From positions 1-29,619 of the forward strand of contig DASXTC010000047.1 in NCBI GenBank assembly GCA_036505635.1: DNA of 29,619 bases. Direction: 5' to 3'. Source of the stretch: DASXTC01 sp036505635 (GTDB taxonomy: Bacteria > Acidobacteriota > Polarisedimenticolia > JACPZX01 > DASXTC01). This document shows, piece by piece, positions 17,867 through 25,796 of this stretch; the stretch's first letter is position 1, and each line of letters opens with the position of its first letter. Position numbers and translations under genes: made by a program. The notes below the pieces were generated by a model, which was given only the letters and a program-made list of their open reading frames with translations, was not told the DNA's origin and made no database searches.

Positions 17867-18969
17867 CGATTCATCGCGCCGCCCGACCACCCGGTCGCGG
17901 AGGGATCGGTCGAGGAGGAGGGCTCGGTGCGCCCGGACGAAGCCTCCGAGGCGCCGGCGGACTGCGAGGAGGCGGTGAAGAGGAGGGCACGGTTACGCCC
18001 CTCGTCCTTCGCCCGGCGAAGCGCCGACTCGGCCGCCGCGAGCAGGAGCCCGCGGGTCGCGGTCCCTTCATGTGGATAGGAGGCCACGCCGACGCTGGCG
18101 GTGATCCTGAGCGGCTCCGGGGAGGCTGCCCCGGCGGCCTCGGAGGCGGACCCGAGCAGCTCCGGCAGCGAGCCGATCATGCCGCGCACGCGACCCGCCA
18201 CCGCGAGCGCCGCCTGGGCGTCGGTTTCCGGCAGGAGGAGCGCGAACTCCTCGCCGCCGTAGCGCGCGGCCATGTCCACCTCGCGCAGCAGCGAGCGCAG
18301 GCCCCGGGCGGCCTCCCTCAGGACTCGATCGCCGAACTCGTGCCCGTGAGCTTCATTGAGCGAGCGGAACCTGTCGACGTCGATCATCAGCAACGACAGA
18401 GGCGCGACGTAGCGCTGGGCGCGCCGGAACTCGCGGGTCAGGTGCTCCTGAAACGCGCGGTGGTTGGGAAGACCCGTGATTCGATCCACGGTCTCCATCT
18501 CGGCGCACCTGCGCGTGAGATCGTCGATCTGAGCCGACATGCGGCGCACGCGGGCCAGGCGGCCGATTCGCGCGGCGAGCTCGTCGGCCGGGCAGCCGAA
18601 CTCCACCCAGTCCCACACCCCCGATCCCTGCGACGCGAGCGCCTCGACCCGCTCGGCGGGACCGGCGCCGTCCGACAGGACGAGGACGGGGGCCGCCGGG
18701 GGCGCGGCCGCCAGGGACGCGCTCTGGATGGTGTCACGCTCCAGCAGCCGCCGCGTGGGCTGCCAGCTTCCGCCGACCTCGATGGCGACGATGACGTCGG
18801 GCGCCTCCAGCAGGCGGCCGCGAAGTGAGGCCGGCGAGGAGGAGGCGGCGGTGGAGCAGCGGAATCCCCGTTGCTCGAGTCGTTCGGCGGTCCGGGTGAG
18901 TCGGTGTTGATCGGGGCCCACGATGAGGACCCGCACGGGCAGCGCGGGGCCGGCTTCCTCGTGATTCAT
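17863..18969 (-). CDS. Diguanylate cyclase with degenerate receiver-like domain
   Basis: A 368-residue cytosolic GGDEF protein. Residues 12-140 resemble a response-regulator receiver but lack its acidic pocket (VLIVGPDQ in place of a D-D pair) and the phospho-acceptor Asp (DVIVAIEV), so it is probably a phosphorylation-independent pseudo-receiver. Residues about 160-330 form the GGDEF domain: the DRITGLPNHRAF entry, the metal-binding LLMIDVDRFRSLNEAHGH, the active GGEEF at 238-242, and the I-site R229-x-x-D232 five residues upstream. It should make c-di-GMP with product inhibition. A Ser/Glu-rich tail follows. The ATG at 18969 is chosen because the receiver-like fold starts shortly after. It leads the six-gene unit and has its own promoter at 19028-19056. 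Confidence 0.9.
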   Translation of the reverse strand: MNHEEAGPALPVRVLIVGPDQHRLTRTAERLEQRGFRCSTAASSSPASLRGRLLEAPDVIVAIEVGGSWQPTRRLLERDTIQSASLAAAPPAAPVLVLSDGAGPAERVEALASQGSGVWDWVEFGCPADELAARIGRLARVRRMSAQIDDLTRRCAEMETVDRITGLPNHRAFQEHLTREFRRAQRYVAPLSLLMIDVDRFRSLNEAHGHEFGDRVLREAARGLRSLLREVDMAARYGGEEFALLLPETDAQAALAVAGRVRGMIGSLPELLGSASEAAGAASPEPLRITASVGVASYPHEGTATRGLLLAAAESALRRAKDEGRNRALLFTASSQSAGASEASSGRTEPSSSTDPSATGWSGGAMNR

Positions 18970-19027
18970 CGGAGTCTCTGCCTTGTCGTCCGGATTCACA
19001 ACTCTGGATTTCCGGGAGAGAGCCGGC

Positions 19028-19056
19028 ATTGTTACGGATGCCCCCGAGGCTGTCAA
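19028..19056 (-). promoter_or_regulatory. Sigma-70-type promoter of the GGDEF-to-oppC unit
   Basis: On the minus strand a perfect TTGACA (19056-19051) is followed by AACAAT (17-base spacing) or TAACAA (16-base spacing) at 19034-19028. It starts 13 bases past the argS stop and would give a leader of about 50 bases before the GGDEF start codon. Confidence 0.6.
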
Positions 19057-19068
19057 GGCGGTGGCGCC

Positions 19069-21054
19069 TCACATGCGAGGCGGCACCTCGATCCCCATGA
19101 GGTCGAGCGCTTCGCTCTGGAACCTGAGGAAGAGATGGGTCAGGACGATGCGCGCGGACTTGAGGTTCGGGTCCCGCTCGTTCATGACCTGGAACTGGTG
19201 ATAGAAGTGGCTGAATCGCTGGGCCAGGGTGAAGGCGTAACGGGCCACGATCGACGGCTCCAGTGACCGGATGGCCTGCTCCACCGCTTCGTCGAACCGC
19301 GTCATGAGGCTCAGCAGCTCCCAGTGGTCGTCGAGAGCCTCGCCGAGGAAAGAGAAATCGGCGAGGGAGGCGTTCTCGCCGATACGCGCGGGGTCGAACC
19401 CCTCTCGCTCGGCCATCCTGGTGAAGATGTTGCGCGCCCGCACGACGGAATAGAGCAGGTAGGGGCCCGTCTCCCCCTCGAAGCCGAGCACTTCGTCGAA
19501 GTCGAAGGCGATGACCTTGTTGCGGGTGTATTTGATCATGAAGAAGCGCAGGGCGCCCACCGCCACCCTGACCGCGATCTCATCGGCGCTCGCGCCCGGC
19601 TCCGTCTCCCTCTTGAGGACCTCCTCGCGCGCGGCCGAGATCAGCGCGTCGATCAGATCGTCGGCCTTCACCCCGTAGCCGCGGCGTCCCGACATCTCGA
19701 TGTGCGAGCGCCCCTCGTCCTCCTGGGAGACGGGCAGGCCCAGCCTCCTGGCGCACGCGGGCGTGAGCGCCACCATCTCGTAGGCGAAGTGGTGCGATCG
19801 GTCCGCGGCCTCCTCGTGTCCCAGGGCCCGGAGCCCCTGTTGCACGACGCGTTGCAGGTACGATTGCCTCACGTCGATGACGTTGTAGACCCGGGAGCCG
19901 CCTCCGAAGCGCGGGTGGTCCCGCGCTCCGGGCTGATCCGTCGTCGACCACAGCACGTGCGGCGCCGCGCCGCCCTCATCGGGCCGGGCGTCGTACGTGT
20001 GGAAGGGCCGGTACTGGAAGTCGGCGCCGAGCAGCCCCATCTTCCAGAGCTGGTACGCGATGTCCTTGCCGACGTAGGTCACGGTTCCGTTGGACCGGAC
20101 GATGATCTTGGCTTCGTCGGGCGCGGCGTCGGCGGAGCCGGGAAGCTCCATGATCCAGCATCCTCTGCGCTCGCCCTCGTCGACGTGCCGGATCGCCCCG
20201 GCCGCCTTGAGCAGCTCGAAGGCGCGGGCCCAGAACTTCAGCCCGATGATGTGGCTCTCCCACGGCAGCAGGTCGTACCGGACCCCGATCCGCTCCATCG
20301 TCTCGAGATGGCATCTGACGATCCGGGGCGCCAGATACCGGGCCAGGATCCCTTCGGCTCCCTCGCCCTCCTCCATCATCTTCAGGGTCGAGGCGCGAAG
20401 CGCGAGGCGCGTCTGATCCTCCTCGTAGAACTCGGTCACCTGCGAGTAGAGGTCCCAGCAGAAGTAGTCGAACTTCGCGTCCTTCGGCACGGCCCGCTCG
20501 ATCGCCTCGACGGAGCTCAGACCGCGCAGATGGATGAACCCCACGACGAGGTCGGCGACCTGCACGCCCGTGTCGTCGATGTAGTTCTGGACCTCCACGT
20601 CGTGGCCGGCTCGCCGCAGGAGCCGTACGAGCGTGTCCCCCAGCACGGCGTTGCGCAGGTGCCCGATGTGGGCAGCCTTGTTGGGATTGATGTTGGTGTG
20701 CTCGACGATCACCTTGCCGGCGCCGGCGAGCCGGGCGGAGGGCGTCTCGATCTCGGCGAGGAGCATTCGCGGGATGGCGGCTCGGTCGTAGAAGACGTTT
20801 ATGTAGCCGCCCCCGGCGATCTCCACCCGTCCGACGCCTGCCACGGCCGGCATCCCGGAGACGATCTCGCGGGCGATCTCGCGTGGATTCCGCTTGAGCT
20901 TCCTCGCCAGCTCGAAGGCGATCGGGCAGGCCAGGTCTCCCATCTCGAGGCTGGGCGGATACTCCAGCGCCACCGTCTCGAGATCGAGCGAGAAGAGATC
21001 GCGCACCCGCGCGCGCAGGGCCTCGCGGACGAGGGCTTGGGGGGAGGTGGCCAT
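19069..21054 (-). CDS. argS: Arginyl-tRNA synthetase
   Basis: A 661-residue class Ia aminoacyl-tRNA synthetase that charges tRNA-Arg in the cytosol. An Add-1-type N-terminal tRNA D-loop-binding domain (about 1-110) is followed by the HIGH motif in NPNKAAHIGHLRNAVLGD, and the KMSKS-equivalent loop is MSGRRGYGVKADDLID, the degenerate form usual in ArgRS. The C-terminal DALR anticodon-binding domain ends the protein (SLEPSIVARYAFTLAQRFSHFYH). The protein is somewhat longer than E. coli ArgRS (about 577 residues) because of insertions in the catalytic domain. The ATG at 21054 is chosen because the upstream in-frame ATG at 21096 lies inside the promoter. Confidence 0.96.
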   Translation of the reverse strand: MATSPQALVREALRARVRDLFSLDLETVALEYPPSLEMGDLACPIAFELARKLKRNPREIAREIVSGMPAVAGVGRVEIAGGGYINVFYDRAAIPRMLLAEIETPSARLAGAGKVIVEHTNINPNKAAHIGHLRNAVLGDTLVRLLRRAGHDVEVQNYIDDTGVQVADLVVGFIHLRGLSSVEAIERAVPKDAKFDYFCWDLYSQVTEFYEEDQTRLALRASTLKMMEEGEGAEGILARYLAPRIVRCHLETMERIGVRYDLLPWESHIIGLKFWARAFELLKAAGAIRHVDEGERRGCWIMELPGSADAAPDEAKIIVRSNGTVTYVGKDIAYQLWKMGLLGADFQYRPFHTYDARPDEGGAAPHVLWSTTDQPGARDHPRFGGGSRVYNVIDVRQSYLQRVVQQGLRALGHEEAADRSHHFAYEMVALTPACARRLGLPVSQEDEGRSHIEMSGRRGYGVKADDLIDALISAAREEVLKRETEPGASADEIAVRVAVGALRFFMIKYTRNKVIAFDFDEVLGFEGETGPYLLYSVVRARNIFTRMAEREGFDPARIGENASLADFSFLGEALDDHWELLSLMTRFDEAVEQAIRSLEPSIVARYAFTLAQRFSHFYHQFQVMNERDPNLKSARIVLTHLFLRFQSEALDLMGIEVPPRM

Positions 21055-21066
21055 GATCGGGCGGCG

Positions 21067-21096
21067 AGTATAGAACAGCCCCTCCCGGCCAGTCAA
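21067..21096 (-). promoter_or_regulatory. Promoter of argS
   Basis: On the minus strand TTGACT (21096-21091) is followed after 18 bases by TATACT (21072-21067), both five-of-six consensus matches. Transcription should begin near 21060, only about 6 bases before the argS ATG at 21054, which leaves no room for a Shine-Dalgarno sequence. Confidence 0.7.
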
Positions 21097-21117
21097 AACG
21101 AAGCGGTTCGGAGATCT

Positions 21118-22227
21118 TCAGCGCGCGACGGGGAGCCTGACCTCCACCACCACGAAGGAGGGCGCGGCTGGCGCATGGCTGGTGATGGCGGAGCGCAGCA
21201 GCAGCGAACGCGCCAGCTCGACCATCTCGGTCCCGACAGTGTGCGCCCCCAGGAGCTCGGCCGATACGATCCGGCCGCCATCGTCGAGCCGGGTCAGGAA
21301 GACGAGGCTCGCGACATCGGCCTTGGCGCCGGTGGCCGTGGCGGCTGGTTCCGCCGTGAGCTCCCTCCTCGCAGGGGGCGCGGGAGCCGTGACAGCATGA
21401 GCCCCGGCGCCCGACTCCCGGCCGGCGTCCGCTGACGAAGCGACGACCGGGACGATGGGGGCCAGGGAGGCGGGTCCTTCCCCGGATCGGATCAACTCGG
21501 TGGTGAAGCGCCCCATGATGCCGCGAGCCTGGAGACTGAGGGTCGCGGGGCTCTCCGGCGCCAACCCGGAGGCGGGGGCCTGGGCAGGCGCGGCGGCTCC
21601 CGACACGACCATGTCGAGCGGCTGGGCCTGATCGGCGCGCGCGTCGAAGGTCGCGGTCGATTGCTCCTGTGTGGGTCGGGGTGCGGGCGCGCCGGCGCGG
21701 CGGGGCGCCACGACCGAGCGGCGCGGCTTCGCGTTCTGCGTCTTCATCGTGGCCTCGGGTCCGCGCGCGCCTTCTGCCGGCACGCGCACCGAAGCCATGT
21801 CATCGTAGCCGAGCGACTTCAGCTCCTCGGGATGCTGCTCCTGCGCGTTGACCATCTCCGGCTCCCCAACGTCCTGCCGCGTGCCCGGGGGGGCGACGAA
21901 GATCACGACCGCCGTCACCACCGCCACGGCGCCCAGGGAGGCGAGCGCCCAGGGGCGCGCCCTGGCGAGGCGATGCGTGCGTGCGGTGCCCCCGCTGGCG
22001 GTCAGATCCAAATGGCGCGCCTGCCTCAGGAGGGCCCCCTTCAGATCTGCCGGCATCGCGGTCCGGTCCAGCCCGCGGATCGACTCGGAGAGATGACGCA
22101 TCCCCTCGAACCGGGCGCGGCACCCCGCGCAGGAGGCCATGTGCTCCTGCATCAGCCGGACCTCGCCGGCGGGCAGTTCCCCGTCGAGATAGGGGCTCAG
22201 CCTCTCTTCCCATCGTGAATGCCTCAC
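21118..22227 (-). CDS. Anti-sigma factor with zinc-finger HC2 domain and TonB-like C-terminus
   Basis: A 369-residue single-pass membrane protein. Its N-terminus is a cytosolic anti-sigma zinc finger with the H-x3-C-x2-C motif at H29, C33 and C36 (EHMASCAGC), which should bind and hold the sigma factor encoded just upstream. One membrane helix lies near residues 93-112. The periplasmic part is a long Ala/Pro/Glu-rich linker and a C-terminal segment (about 300-369; VSAELLGAHTVGTEMVELARS, ending EVRLPVAR) that resembles a TonB/energy-transducer C-terminal fold; that likeness is my inference. The GTG at 22227 overlaps the sigma stop as GTGA and follows a GGAGGTGG ribosome site. argS lies immediately downstream with its own promoter. 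Confidence 0.87.
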   Translation of the reverse strand: MRHSRWEERLSPYLDGELPAGEVRLMQEHMASCAGCRARFEGMRHLSESIRGLDRTAMPADLKGALLRQARHLDLTASGGTARTHRLARARPWALASLGAVAVVTAVVIFVAPPGTRQDVGEPEMVNAQEQHPEELKSLGYDDMASVRVPAEGARGPEATMKTQNAKPRRSVVAPRRAGAPAPRPTQEQSTATFDARADQAQPLDMVVSGAAAPAQAPASGLAPESPATLSLQARGIMGRFTTELIRSGEGPASLAPIVPVVASSADAGRESGAGAHAVTAPAPPARRELTAEPAATATGAKADVASLVFLTRLDDGGRIVSAELLGAHTVGTEMVELARSLLLRSAITSHAPAAPSFVVVEVRLPVAR

Positions 22228-22865
22228 GAGCCACCTCCTTGCCGCACGCCCCCCGGCTCCACGCCGGCCATGGAGAGCCGGAGCGCCTCGCGCGCGCGGG
22301 CCAGCCGTGACTTGACCGTTCCCTCCCTCACGCCGAGGGCCGCGGCTATTTCACCGTAACTCATCCCTTCCACCTCGCGCAGCAGCAGGGCCGCGCGCAT
22401 CTCGCTGGGCAGCCTCATCAGCTCGCGCTGGAGGCGCCTTGCCGTCTCGCGCCCCCGGATCTGCCGCTCGGGGGAGGGGGCCGGATCGGCCAGCGTCTCG
22501 CCCAGCGTGGAGGGTCCGCCCTCCTGCCCGGAGGACAAAGGCGCATCGAGCGACACAGTGCGTCCTCTCTTGAGCCGCCGCCACCAGCGCCTCCGGTTGC
22601 GGTGGGTATTGATGACGACCTGGCAGATCCACGTCTTGACGGAGGCCTCGCCCCGAAAGGTCGAGGCCCCTCGCAGAATCCGGATGAAGGCGTCCTGCGC
22701 CAGGTCGCGGCCCTCCTCGTGGTCCCCCGTGAGGCGCGCGGCGAGGTTGTAGACCACGTCGGTATATCGCTCGACGAGGTCGGAGGCGCTCGGGGAGGTG
22801 GCCTCCCCGGAGGCCTCCCCGATGTGGCTCACAGATTCCTCAGAGAAGGGCACCTGCCTTGTCAC
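22224..22865 (-). CDS. ECF-type RNA polymerase sigma factor (sigma-E/RpoE-like)
   Basis: A 213-residue group 4 sigma factor. Region 2 is readable (about 30-95: LVERYTDVVYNLAARLTGDHEEGRDLAQDAFIRIL, then WICQVVINTHRNRRR), followed by a linker of about 45 residues and region 4 (LPSEMRAALLLREVEGMSYGEIAAALGVREGTVKSRLARAREAL), which recognises the -35 element. The start is uncertain: GTG at 22865 is used, but in-frame GTGs at 22853 and 22832 are also possible, and a GGAG lies 11 bases before the 22853 one. The gene is translationally coupled to its anti-sigma partner. A perfect inverted repeat (22912-22939) lies upstream and could serve autoregulation. Confidence 0.93.
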   Translation of the reverse strand: MTRQVPFSEESVSHIGEASGEATSPSASDLVERYTDVVYNLAARLTGDHEEGRDLAQDAFIRILRGASTFRGEASVKTWICQVVINTHRNRRRWWRRLKRGRTVSLDAPLSSGQEGGPSTLGETLADPAPSPERQIRGRETARRLQRELMRLPSEMRAALLLREVEGMSYGEIAAALGVREGTVKSRLARAREALRLSMAGVEPGGVRQGGGS

Positions 22866-22911
22866 TCCACCCGTCGCCGCTCTGCCGCTTTCTCAGCGCG
22901 TGCCAGGTATA

Positions 22912-22939
22912 TGGAACCCATTCAAGCGGGAAGGTTCCA
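22912..22939. repeat. Inverted repeat upstream of the ECF sigma gene
   Basis: TGGAACC (22912-22918) and GGTTCCA (22933-22939) form a perfect 7-bp inverted repeat with a 14-base spacer, 47 bases upstream of the sigma start. On the minus strand it contains GGAACC, the typical -35 core of ECF promoters. It could be an autoregulatory promoter element, an operator, or a weak terminator of the upstream gene (no T-run follows). Confidence 0.5.
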
Positions 22940-22959
22940 CTCGACTCTGGCGGGTGAAC

Positions 22960-24852
22960 TCAGCGGGTCGTGAGGGCCCGGCCGGGGACCCTGCCGAGGC
23001 GAACGCCCGCAGGGTGGGAGCTCTCCGTGAATCCTTCGAAGGTCACGCCCTCGAGGTAGTAGTAGTACTTCCGGCCGGGCTCCACGGACGAATCCACGAA
23101 GACGTAGCTCATGGACTGGTCGGTGCGGCCGGCCCCGGGGAGGAGGAACTGGTTGATTCTGGAGAAGGGGCCCAGCGGGCCGGTCCCGCGCAGGATGTTC
23201 CATCCCGCCATCCTCTCCTCGCTCTCGGTGGACCACGACAGCACCGCGCCGCGCCCGGAGTCGTCCGCGGTGAAGCTGAGCAGATCGTAGGGGACCGCGG
23301 GGTCGTACTCGATGGTGAACGCGTAGTCGGCGGGGGAGCTCGCCGGCGCGGAGAGGTTCTGGATCAGAAGGTCGATCACCGCCAGGCTCCGCCACGGGAT
23401 GGCGATGTAGCCGTGTCCCGAAGGGTCCATCTCGATCTGCACGTGGCGCACCTGGCCCGGCTCCCTCGCCGAATAGACCAGCGCGGAGAGATCCCAGGCC
23501 CCGGGCTCGTCGCCGGAGAACCGGATCCTGAGCCCCCCCTGGCTGCCGTCACCCAGCAGGCGCACCAGCGCCGAGCCGAGCGGGAGCAGCGGGCCGGGGA
23601 GGGAAGCCCCGCGCGCCGGGAAGTTGTCGAAGATCGCGTCCCCCTGGGGCGTGGGAAGCAGAGATCCGAAGGCGTAGTGACGCCCGTCGTCGGCCTGACC
23701 GAGAAACAGGTTCCAGACGTTGAAGACGCGGATCTCCTCCTGGAGCGACGAGCCCAGGATCCGCCTGGCGACCCGATCGATCGCCTCGAAGGTGTTGTTG
23801 CCGGGCACTGCGGCCATCTCCTCCCACATCTTCCGGATGAGGGAAGCGTCCGAGCCGGTGCTGCGAACGAGGTAGTGCGGCCAGAGGAAAGCCTCGATGG
23901 TCAGTCCGAGCAGATCGTCATCCAGTCCGCGCGCCGGGCCCGGCGAGCCGAACCTGCGAGCGATCCGGACGGCGTCTCCCGTCAGGCTGCTTTCCATCCA
24001 GGTGGCGCTCGCCTCGTCCCACCAGGCGGACTCGCGCACCGACTCGCGCATCTGTACCACGTGGGCCAGCATGTGGGCCACCACCTGGCGCGAGAGGGCG
24101 GTGGTGGAGGCGAGCCCCGAGTCCAGGAAGATGACGGCATCGCCTCCCTCGTGAGCCGCGTGCGGCGCGCCGTTCGGGAGAGGCATGTCCGGGGCGATGG
24201 GGGTCACGAAGCCACCGGGGTCCCCCGGCGGGGAGGCCAGGTTCGTCAGGAACACGTCGACCGCTTCGCGCGCAGCCCGGCCCGAGGGTCCCCGCCCGCG
24301 CGGCGCTCCCTCCGGCGGGGGCGCGGGCGCCCAGTTCAGTACGTGGACGATGTCGGCGAGAAGGTCCGTGAGCTCGGCGCCGAGTCTCTCGACGCCGTCC
24401 GGGACGCCGTCCCGGTCATCGTCGCGCGGGTCGACTCGGTCCGCGGAACCCGGATCGATCGAGTAGTGGATGCGGAACTCGCCGTCCGCGCTGACGTGCA
24501 CGCTCTCGAGCCCCTCGAGAGCGGGGTTCGTGGCTCTCTCCAGGAGTGCGCGCGCCGGCCGGTTCAGACGTGGTTCGTACTGGTAGAGCGCGAGAACAAG
24601 AGGGGTCGCGCAACGTGCCGGCAGGCCACGCCCGCCCGAAAGCTCCTGAAGCGCGTCGGAGCGCGAGGGCGATCCCTGCGCTGGAGAAGGATCGGCGTGG
24701 GGCGCGGCGGCGGCCCGCGTCCAGACTCGCAGCAGCTCGCGCAACGACGGGATCTCGTCGTTGGCCGAGGAGGCCGGCGCCGCCGCTCCCAGAGTCGAGG
24801 CAGCCAGGGCCAGGCCGGTGAACCCGCGCAGTATAAGAGGCCTTCCCTTCAA
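22960..24852 (-). CDS. Secreted MXAN_6640-like metalloprotease relative, catalytic Glu missing
   Basis: A 630-residue exported protein. A signal peptide covers residues 1-30. A thrombospondin-type Asp loop (DPRDDDRDGVPDGVE, about 141-155) precedes the core region, as in the MXAN_6640 family of putative metalloproteases. The zinc motif is degenerate: HMLAH at 260-264 replaces HExxH, with Met where the catalytic Glu should be. The later WWDEASATWMESS (277-289) keeps the E280 that would be the third ligand. The protein may bind zinc but is unlikely to hydrolyse peptides by the usual mechanism. The C-terminal part (about 525-630) has fibronectin-like strands and a Tyr-rich YYYYLEG segment. It starts at TTG 24852 behind a GAGGGGG ribosome site, with a near-perfect promoter. 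Confidence 0.82.
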   Translation of the reverse strand: MKGRPLILRGFTGLALAASTLGAAAPASSANDEIPSLRELLRVWTRAAAAPHADPSPAQGSPSRSDALQELSGGRGLPARCATPLVLALYQYEPRLNRPARALLERATNPALEGLESVHVSADGEFRIHYSIDPGSADRVDPRDDDRDGVPDGVERLGAELTDLLADIVHVLNWAPAPPPEGAPRGRGPSGRAAREAVDVFLTNLASPPGDPGGFVTPIAPDMPLPNGAPHAAHEGGDAVIFLDSGLASTTALSRQVVAHMLAHVVQMRESVRESAWWDEASATWMESSLTGDAVRIARRFGSPGPARGLDDDLLGLTIEAFLWPHYLVRSTGSDASLIRKMWEEMAAVPGNNTFEAIDRVARRILGSSLQEEIRVFNVWNLFLGQADDGRHYAFGSLLPTPQGDAIFDNFPARGASLPGPLLPLGSALVRLLGDGSQGGLRIRFSGDEPGAWDLSALVYSAREPGQVRHVQIEMDPSGHGYIAIPWRSLAVIDLLIQNLSAPASSPADYAFTIEYDPAVPYDLLSFTADDSGRGAVLSWSTESEERMAGWNILRGTGPLGPFSRINQFLLPGAGRTDQSMSYVFVDSSVEPGRKYYYYLEGVTFEGFTESSHPAGVRLGRVPGRALTTR

Positions 24853-24890
24853 CAGTTTCCCCCTCGCCCGGACCGTTCGGAAGTGCCGAG

Positions 24891-24919
24891 ATTATAGGCG
24901 GATAGGCAGGGCCCGTCAA
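24891..24919 (-). promoter_or_regulatory. Strong sigma-70 promoter of the metalloprotease-like gene
   Basis: On the minus strand TTGACG (24919-24914), a 17-base spacer and a perfect TATAAT (24896-24891) form the best promoter in the window. The predicted leader is about 30 bases to the TTG start at 24852. Confidence 0.85.
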
Positions 24920-24954
24920 GGCGGTCAGGCCGGAAGCCGTTGATTCACAGGGAA

Positions 24955-25722
24955 TTAGGTTTCTTCGACCTTGATCAGGATGACCGTCACGTTGTCCTCG
25001 CCGCCGTGATCGTTGGCTCCTGCGATGAGGGCCTTCGCCGCCGACTCCACGTCCCCGCCGTTTTCGGTCACGAGACGGACGATCTTCTCGTCATCGAGCA
25101 TCGTGTTGAGACCGTCGGAGCACAGGAGCAGGAAGTCGCCATCCTGGAGCCCCTGCTCCACCACGTCCACGACCACGTCCTCCTTGCTGCCCAGCGCGCG
25201 CGTGACGACATTGCGGAACGGATGGCGGCTGGCGTCATTGCGGGTCAGGAAGCCCAGCTTCACCTGCTCGTTGACCCACGAGTGGTCGCTGGTGAGCTGG
25301 GAGATCATCCCTTCGCGTATCAGGTAGGCGCGGCTGTCACCGACGTGCCCCACGCAGGCGCGGCCGTCCGCGATCAGGGTGCTCACCAGCGTCGTGCCCA
25401 TCCCCTCGAGCTCTTTCTTGTTGCTGATCGTGTCCAGGATTCTCTGGTTGGCGAGACGGATGGCCGTCTTGAGACGGTTGCCCTCCACCGACATGGAAAC
25501 GTCGTAGTCGTAGGGCCAGGTCACCTCCGCGTCGCGTCGCGTTGCGGCGATGAAGTCGGAGATCGCCGTCACGGCCAGGCGGGAGGCCACCTCTCCGGCC
25601 GCGTGCCCGCCCATCCCGTCGGCCACCACGAAGAGGGAGTCCTCGGGCACGGTCGCGTAACAATCTTCGTTGGCTTCGCGCTTGCGGCCAACGTCAGTGA
25701 CCCCTTTGAAGGCGATTCTCAT
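24955..25722 (-). CDS. PP2C-family Ser/Thr protein phosphatase (Stp1/PrpC-like)
   Basis: A 255-residue metal-dependent phosphatase of the bacterial PP2C type. The motifs are complete: the Arg/Glu/Asp entry GRKREANEDCY, the metal ligand DGMGGHAAGE, GTTLVSTL, GHVGDSRAYL, the LLLCSDGL aspartate and the final GGEDNVTVIL. The enzyme removes phosphate from Ser/Thr residues placed by Hanks-type kinases; no kinase gene is in the window. It is the third gene of a rodZ-led unit, 74 bases after the previous stop. A bulged hairpin (25729-25757) covers its putative ribosome site. Confidence 0.95.
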   Translation of the reverse strand: MRIAFKGVTDVGRKREANEDCYATVPEDSLFVVADGMGGHAAGEVASRLAVTAISDFIAATRRDAEVTWPYDYDVSMSVEGNRLKTAIRLANQRILDTISNKKELEGMGTTLVSTLIADGRACVGHVGDSRAYLIREGMISQLTSDHSWVNEQVKLGFLTRNDASRHPFRNVVTRALGSKEDVVVDVVEQGLQDGDFLLLCSDGLNTMLDDEKIVRLVTENGGDVESAAKALIAGANDHGGEDNVTVILIKVEET

Positions 25723-25728
25723 GATTGG

Positions 25729-25757
25729 CGGGTATCCTCACCGCGAAGGATAACCCG
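25729..25757 (-). promoter_or_regulatory. Hairpin over the translation start region of the PP2C gene
   Basis: On the minus strand CGGGTTATCC (25757-25748) pairs with GGATACCCG (25737-25729) with one bulged base and a 10-base loop, ending 6 bases before the ATG. The only Shine-Dalgarno candidate (GAGGA) lies in the loop and 3' arm. It may reduce translation of the phosphatase or be an intergenic processing site. Confidence 0.4.
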
Positions 25758-25796
25758 CGCTTTCACGCGGTGTAAAGACCGGCCGGATTCTTTCGA

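Noticed and set aside
19324..21435. Long plus-strand ORF opposite argS
   Set aside because: Shadow of argS; no recognisable domain and it crosses the argS promoter.
22798..24897. Long plus-strand ORF opposite the metalloprotease-like gene
   Set aside because: Shadow of the real minus-strand gene, which has a consensus promoter, a ribosome site and a signal peptide.
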